From positions 77,420,501 through 77,484,500 of the forward strand of contig NC_084466.1 of NCBI RefSeq assembly GCF_027409185.1: DNA of 64,000 nt. Direction: 5' to 3'. The stretch comes from Cynocephalus volans (lineage: Eukaryota; Chordata; Mammalia; Dermoptera; Cynocephalidae). Below the pieces are notes generated by a model. That model was given only the letters and a program-made list of their open reading frames with translations, ran no database searches and had not been told where the DNA came from. Shown piece by piece: positions 60,752-64,000 of this stretch. Within the stretch, counting starts at the first letter, position 1, and each line of letters starts with the position of its first letter. The position numbers and the translations under genes were made by a program.

Positions 60752-60922
60752 GGGCCGACCCCGTGGCTCACTCGGGAGACTGTGGCACTGGGAGCGCAGC
60801 GGCGCTCCCGCCACAGGTTCAGATCCTATATAGGGATGGCCGGTGCGCTCACTGGCTGAGCACGGTGCGGGCAACACCACACCAAGGGTTGTGATCCCCT
60901 TACCGGTCACAAAAAAAAAAAA
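60752..60922 (+). mobile_element. tRNA-Ile-derived SINE, mosaic dimer
   Basis: The first unit has the modified arm CTGGGAGCGCAGCGGCGCTC. The second unit is full length with CACTGGCTGAGCACGGTGCG and CCAAGGGTTGTGATCCCCTT. The A tail is followed by AAAACCCAAATGGAAT, matching AAAACCTAAATGGAGT at 60736-60751. Confidence 0.9.
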
Positions 60923-61845
60923 AACCCAAATGGAATTGCTAAATATAAAAAAACAATATTTGAAATGAAAAATACACTGATGAGATTAAAAGCAGATTAT
61001 ATATTACAAAAAAGATCAGTGAAGTTGAAGACATAGCAACAAAAACTATCCAAAAAAAATAATAAACGCCGAGAGAAAAAAATGTTAGGGAAAAAATAAT
61101 AACAGCATCTGTGACCTATAAGACAATACAAAGCAGTAAAAAAGATAAATATAATTGGAGCCCCAGAAAATAAGGAGGAAGGGAGGGAAGAAGAGGAAAA
61201 AAATATTTGAAGAGATAATAGCCAAAATTTTTCCAAATCTGATGGAAATAAATCCACATATCCAAAAATTTCAATAAACCTCAAGCAGAAAAAAACAGAA
61301 AGTAAATCATTCCAACACATACCATTACCCCTTTCATAAAATCAGTGATTAATAGAAAATCTTTAAAACATTTAGTGTAAGAGAAAGACATGTACTGAGA
61401 AACAACACTTTTCATCAAAAGCAATCCAGAAGAAATGGAGTGACATCTTTCAGGTACTAAATGAAAAAAACTTGATCAATCTAGAATTCTATTTTAAGCA
61501 AAAATATCTTTTAAGAATAGAAAGAAAATAAAGACTTTCTCAGACCCAAAAAGGCTGAATTAATTCACTATTAAGTAGAACTCCTACAAGAAATATTAAA
61601 GAGAGGTCAACAAGAAAAATTATACCAGATGAAAATATGGAATACATCCAAAAAATGATGTGACAGAAATGGTAATTATGTGTGTAAAAGAAATTTGCAT
61701 TGTTAATCTGAGATAAATTGTCTAGAGCAAAAATAACAAAAATATATTGTAGAGTTTATAACACATATAGAAACAAAATATCTGACCACAAAAGCATAAA
61801 AGCCTGGAAGAGGAGGGCATGAAAGTATACTGCTACAAGGTTTTT

Positions 61846-61926
61846 GCTTGTTTTTGTTTTTTGTTTGTTTTGTTTTTGTTTTTGGTGGCTGGCTAGTGCT
61901 AATCTACTGAGATAACCAGCTAGCCC
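61846..61926 (-). mobile_element. Truncated tRNA-derived SINE, minus strand
   Basis: The reverse complement reads GGGCTAGCTGGTTATCTCAG and TAGATTAGCACTAGCCAGCC, then a (GTTTTT)n-type tail. CTGCTACAAGGTTTTT (61830-61845) and CTGCTGCAAAGTTTTT (61927-61942) are the target duplication, with two mismatches. Confidence 0.75.
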
Positions 61927-62940
61927 TGCTGCAAAGTTTTTACATTTACATTAAATAATATAATTTTATTTGAATGTAAATAAGTCAATAGTGGAGATAA
62001 AATGAAATCATAACACTTGGTTTAATCCCCAGGAATGATGAAAACAAAAATTGAGATGGTAGATTTAAACCCAACCAAATCAATGATTACATTAAATAGC
62101 CGAAATACTCCATTGAAAGACAGTTTGTCAAACTGTATTAAAAACAACCAAAGAAACAAAAACAATAATGAAAATACCTTACTAGGATATTTACAAGAAA
62201 CCCTCTTTAAATATAAAGTCCTGGAAATACTAAAAGTTAAAAAAAAAAAAAGGAAAATTATATGCCTTACAAACACTAATGCAAAAGAAAGTAGAAATGG
62301 CTACGCTATTCTCAAAGAAGATTACAGAACAAGGAAGATGACCAGGGTGAAAAAGTGACATATTTCATAACAACATAGTCTGTTGGTGAGGCTGTGGGGA
62401 TTCAGGCATTCTCATACACAGCAAAATGGTAGTATAACAACTGTAGATAGGAATGTAGTAACACCTAGCAACATTACATATGCATTTACTCTTCTACTTC
62501 TAGGAATAGTTCCCAAAGATAACTGTCAAAAATACAAAAGATGCATACACATGGCTAATCAATGCAGGACTATTATAATACTGAAAATAACCCAAATGTC
62601 CATAAATCAGGAACTCATTATATAAACTATGATACATCCACAAAATAAATGGGGATCTCTCTATATTTAAATACGAAATAACTGCCAGTATACCTTAAGC
62701 AGAAAACAGTGGATAAAAGTGTGTATCTTATTTATCTGTCAAAGAGAATATACGAATACACATACATATACTTACACGTATATATACAGACATGTGCATG
62801 GAAGGAAAATTTTTTTAAAAATTTATCTATGGGAAAGAAGGGAATAGGGTAGAGGACTGAGGGACAGAAGCTAGATTTCCTGGACTATGTCTTGCTTCTT
62901 TTAGATGTTTTTAAAAGCACTGACTAATTCAATAACTAAA

Positions 62941-64000
62941 AATAAAATAAAATTTTAAAAAGCAACTTCTAAAACAATAAAATGAAACAAATGAACAAAA
63001 GTATGTTCATTTGGTGGCCTAACTACTCAAAGAAGAATTATTCTAAGTGAATTTAAAAGATGAGAATTTGACTGTAGATCTCTAATGTGATATACTCTAA
63101 ATACAAAAAAGAACTACCTAAACAAGTAAACAACTGTTTTTAGGAATCATACTCAGGCTATTGTTACTCTGAAACTGTTATAGATGTATTATGGGATAAA
63201 GCAAATGAGTTATTTAATATTATAGTGTTATCATCCTATGTCAGCTCAGCATGGGGAAAAAGAGACGTGAATGTAAAATTGAAGAGGTACAGTAAAAACC
63301 CTGCAGTCCTAAACTTGAACTGGAAGAATCAGTACAAACACACACATTTATCTTTCAAACAACTTTTTTTAGCTGTGTCTCCTGAATTGTCCTAGAACCA
63401 TGACCCATACATTAGCAATTAATACCCACAGGACTAACATTCTGATTTTTTAAAAAATACCATTCCCATTAAAAAGAACCAGAGCTCCTTGGAGAAACGG
63501 CCAATTCCAGGTCTGGGGCAGGACATGTACAAGATTGGCCTGGAATATTTTGTAATATGAAACAGCAAAGAAATTACAAACATTACTGGGCTGTTGGTCA
63601 AAAGGACTCAGGGGCCAACCTGAATAGGCTTCCAGAGTTATAGATGGGACAAACTGGGTATCAATGAGTGATCACTGCAATTGACAGAAACACAAATATG
63701 TGCAAATCCATGAGTTTCTAATGATGCTTTTTTAAAAAAACATTCATTTGGTCATCTTTGGAGGACACTAGTAAACCTACTTTTTATTTTGAACACTGCA
63801 AAATAATATAAAAGAATCAAGCATTTATCCTGCCTTTTTAAACAAATGTAACACTGGGAAACCAAAGAATAGAGAGAAGTTGCTCTTTATAAAAGTATTC
63901 AGCTAATAAGTGAAAAAGCAATGACAGACTAAGAATATTACCACTGATTACTAAGTATCAACAGCTGCAAACTGTTATGAGCCTGATAGGAAAGCACTCT
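62941..64000 (-). other. PDS5B: PDS5B intron at window edge, no exon found
   Basis: No segment here translates to PDS5B residues preceding ALLPVLHH with suitable splice sites. Confidence 0.45.

Larger units (their letters stand above)
59985..62940 (+). mobile_element. HAL1-like LINE, near full length
   Basis: The leader is at 59990-60130 (GATGGTGTAACTAAGACTGG, CTGCCTTAAACAACTAGAAA). The ORF1 region is at 61000-61700 (GATAATAGCCAAAATTTTTC, AATCTAGAATTCTATTTTAA). It passes at about 62370 straight to the L1 3' stretch (TTCTACTTCTAGGAATAGTT, ATAACCCAAATGTCCATAAA) with almost no ORF2. That is the half-L1 layout. ORF1 is broken by stops. Confidence 0.65.

Noticed and set aside
58812..64000. A further upstream PDS5B exon
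   Set aside because: No stretch with an acceptor, a donor and family-like translation was found. The region is L2, HAL1 and AT-rich intron.
1..64000. A new defence or multi-gene system
   Set aside because: The window holds one ordinary eukaryotic gene in repeats. No second gene is supported.

Overview
The window is mammalian nuclear DNA. It is AT-rich and repeat-dense, its exons are short and separated by GT-AG introns, and it carries LINE1, LINE2, MIR, MLT1, MER5, Tigger and tRNA-derived SINE copies. The single gene seen is the 3' half of PDS5B (cohesin-associated HEAT-repeat protein, also called APRIN), transcribed on the minus strand. The SINEs descend from tRNA-Ile and occur as monomers and dimers with conserved core phrases. 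From memory this matches the CYN SINEs of colugos (Dermoptera). The host is therefore inferred to be a colugo, with moderate confidence.

Layout: positions 1 to about 11000 lie downstream of PDS5B and are almost wholly old repeats (L1, L2, MIR and SINEs). About 11030-14227 is the long PDS5B 3' UTR. From 14228 to 58811 there are 16 coding exons, read right to left. Together they encode the last 740 residues, numbered about 708-1447 if the protein has the human length. Every splice junction is GT-AG, the reading frame is intact through all 16 exons, and the predicted product reads continuously. Positions 58812-64000 are intron leading to exons outside the window.

The gene's C-terminal half splits into two parts. 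The exons at 28458-58811 encode the HEAT-repeat spine, which contacts cohesin. The exons at 14228-28457 encode a disordered, charged, AT-hook-bearing tail that contacts DNA and chromatin. The introns have been heavily colonised. The most notable insertions are a GC-rich VNTR retroelement with a target-site duplication at 49085-49562, an L1 with a 66-bp tandem array in its 5' UTR at 35470-36175, four copies of an 80-bp mariner-like MITE, and an 18-bp-TSD nested antisense L1 fragment at 51743-51980. No operon, CRISPR array or new multi-gene system is present. The novelty here is in the lineage-specific mobile elements.
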